NCBI GenBank assembly: GCA_023300255.1
Contig: JALZWC010000824.1
Span: 1-6,569 of the forward strand
Length of the DNA: 6,569 bases
DNA from: Saprospiraceae bacterium
Lineage (GTDB): Bacteria; Bacteroidota; Bacteroidia; Chitinophagales; Saprospiraceae
Direction of reading: 5' to 3'
The notes under the pieces were generated by a model. That model saw nothing but the letters and a program-made list of their open reading frames with translations, was not told where the DNA came from and did no database searches. The position numbers and the translations under genes are program-made. Below, piece by piece: positions 5,409 to 6,569 of the stretch (position 1 is the stretch's first letter; each line of letters begins with the position of its first letter).

Positions 5409-6566
5409 ATGAAAATTTATCAGTTATTATCAGGAATTGCCATTGAGAACACTATCGGTGATTCCGACAAACAAATAACTTCTACCGTCTTTGATTCTAG
5501 AAAAGTAGAGCAAGGTAGTCTGTTTATAGCTGTGCGAGGCACACAAGTGGATGGACATGAGTATATCCCGAAAGCTATTGAACAAGGTGCCGTTGCAATT
5601 CTTTGTGAAGATTTACCAAAAAAAGATCACCAAATAGCTCACATAACTTATATACAAGTAGCAGATACATCTGTTGCATTGGGCACAATCGCTCAAAATA
5701 TATATGATCACCCTTCAAAAAAGCTGCAGCTAATAGGCGTTACTGGAACGAATGGAAAAACAACAAGTGCGACTCTTTTATACCAATTGTTTACCCAATT
5801 GGGATATAAGGTAGGACTTTTGTCTACTGTAGAGAATAAAATTGGTTCCCGAGTCCTAAAAGCTACACACACTACTCCCGATATACTGACTATCAACGCT
5901 TTACTCCAACAAATGGTAGAAGCTGGATGCGACTATGTATTCATAGAAGTCAGTTCACATGCTATTCATCAAAATAGAATAAAAGGTTTACAATTCAGAG
6001 GTGGGGTATTTACTAATTTATCCCATGATCATCTGGATTATCATAAAACTTTTAAAGAATATATAAACGCGAAGAAAAAGTTCTTTGACGATTTACCTGC
6101 AACTGCATTTGCTTTGACCAATATAGATGATAAGCAAGGTAGGATAATGGTTCAAAATACTAAAGCACAAATAGCTACTTATAGTTTGCAAAAAACAGCA
6201 ACATATAAAGCTAAAATATTAGAAAATAGAGTAGATGGATTGCATCTAACATTTAATGACCAAGCAGTATTTTGTAGATTGATAGGCGTATTCAATGCTT
6301 ATAACTTATTAGCAGTGTTTGGAGTAGGAGACTTATTAGGAGTTGATCCTGAACAATTATTGTTAATACTTAGTAATCTTAAAGCAGCAGAAGGTCGATT
6401 TGATACTGTAGTAATTCAAGGTAAAATAGGTATTATAGACTATGCCCATACACCAGATGCACTAGAAAATGTATTAGACACTATTCAGAAAATAGCCACT
6501 AAGGCACAGCAAAGTATAACGATTGGTTGGCAAGCGATGACCGAATTGATTGGACACCAATGCTGA
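5409..6566 (+). CDS. murE: UDP-N-acetylmuramyl-tripeptide synthetase MurE, C-terminally truncated or disrupted
   Basis: MurE is the cytoplasmic ATP-dependent ligase that adds the third amino acid (meso-diaminopimelate or lysine) to UDP-MurNAc-L-Ala-D-Glu. Seen: N-terminal UDP-substrate domain with FDSRKVEQGSLFIAVRG (28-44); P-loop GTNGKTT (113-119); THTTPD (153-158); EVSSHAI (180-186); TNLSHDHLDYH (202-212); AKKKFF (221-226), whose first Lys (K222) is the likely carbamylated one; FNAYNLLA (295-302); EGRFD (328-332); and DYAHTPD (344-350), at the start of the C-terminal domain. After about residue 372 the expected V-G-C-G-G-x-R-D stretch is replaced by unrelated residues (WQAMTELIGHQC) and a stop. 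Length is 385 against roughly 485-495 for the family. The lost part includes the DNPR region that sets the choice of amino acid, so specificity cannot be read. As it stands the product should be inactive. The ATG at 5409 gives a normal N-terminus. Confidence 0.9.
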   Translation: MKIYQLLSGIAIENTIGDSDKQITSTVFDSRKVEQGSLFIAVRGTQVDGHEYIPKAIEQGAVAILCEDLPKKDHQIAHITYIQVADTSVALGTIAQNIYDHPSKKLQLIGVTGTNGKTTSATLLYQLFTQLGYKVGLLSTVENKIGSRVLKATHTTPDILTINALLQQMVEAGCDYVFIEVSSHAIHQNRIKGLQFRGGVFTNLSHDHLDYHKTFKEYINAKKKFFDDLPATAFALTNIDDKQGRIMVQNTKAQIATYSLQKTATYKAKILENRVDGLHLTFNDQAVFCRLIGVFNAYNLLAVFGVGDLLGVDPEQLLLILSNLKAAEGRFDTVVIQGKIGIIDYAHTPDALENVLDTIQKIATKAQQSITIGWQAMTELIGHQC

Positions 6567-6569
6567 ACT
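6524..6569. other. Sequence foreign to murE at the right edge, possible mobile-element end
   Basis: From about 6524 no frame continues MurE. The murE frame gives 13 unrelated residues and a stop at 6564-6566. The next frame has stops at 6517-6519 and 6538-6540. The third frame is open from 6503 to the edge and reads KYNDWLASDDRIDWTPMLN from 6512. The IDWTP stretch vaguely recalls N-terminal parts of IS5-like transposases, but there is no start codon and the segment is too short to test. It may be the end of an insertion sequence, a rearrangement breakpoint or an assembly join. Confidence 0.4.

Noticed and set aside
6510..6569. Simple frameshift as the cause of the murE truncation
   Set aside because: Neither of the other two forward frames encodes the GCGG-x-R-D-x-x-KRP region that should follow directly, so a change of frame alone cannot restore MurE.

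Overview
The window carries the start of a division and cell wall (dcw) cluster on the + strand, in the order mraZ, rsmH (mraW), an ftsL-like gene, ftsI (a PASTA-containing class B penicillin-binding protein) and murE. This order, the short FtsL-like protein of the Bacteroidota type, the TAnnTTTG promoter element before mraZ and the near absence of Shine-Dalgarno sequences point to a Bacteroidota bacterium with an AT-rich genome. The repeat-littered flanks and the broken murE would suit a host-associated, insertion-sequence-rich lineage such as the Amoebophilus/Cardinium group. That last placement is inference and is not shown by the sequence.

Layout. Positions 1-294 are repeat-derived DNA with no convincing intact gene. 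Positions 295-810 (- strand) encode a small two-helix membrane protein with a possible PH-like C-terminal part. Positions 811-1429 are a 619-base AT-rich intergenic region. It holds a second copy of the repeat seen at position 1, a duplicated 20-base motif, and, just before mraZ, three AAGTGG boxes at exact 10-base spacing followed by a TACTTTTG element. I read these as the MraZ operator and the cluster promoter. From 1430 to the right edge the five genes run head to tail with gaps of 14, 11, 39 and 27 bases and no visible terminator, so they are probably one transcript.

How the genes work together. MraZ probably represses its own operon through the AAGTGG boxes. RsmH methylates 16S rRNA. The FtsL-like protein belongs to the divisome scaffold that activates FtsI, the septal transpeptidase. 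MurE adds the third amino acid to the UDP-MurNAc-dipeptide precursor that eventually feeds FtsI.

The main anomaly is at the right edge. MurE follows its family up to about residue 372, just past the DYAHTPD motif. It then changes abruptly and stops at 6566, lacking about 110 residues of the C-terminal ligase domain. No frame of the remaining bases restores the expected GCGG-x-R-D motif, so this looks like a junction with foreign DNA (insertion sequence, rearrangement or assembly join) and not a simple frameshift. I found no new multi-gene system, CRISPR array, tRNA or rRNA.
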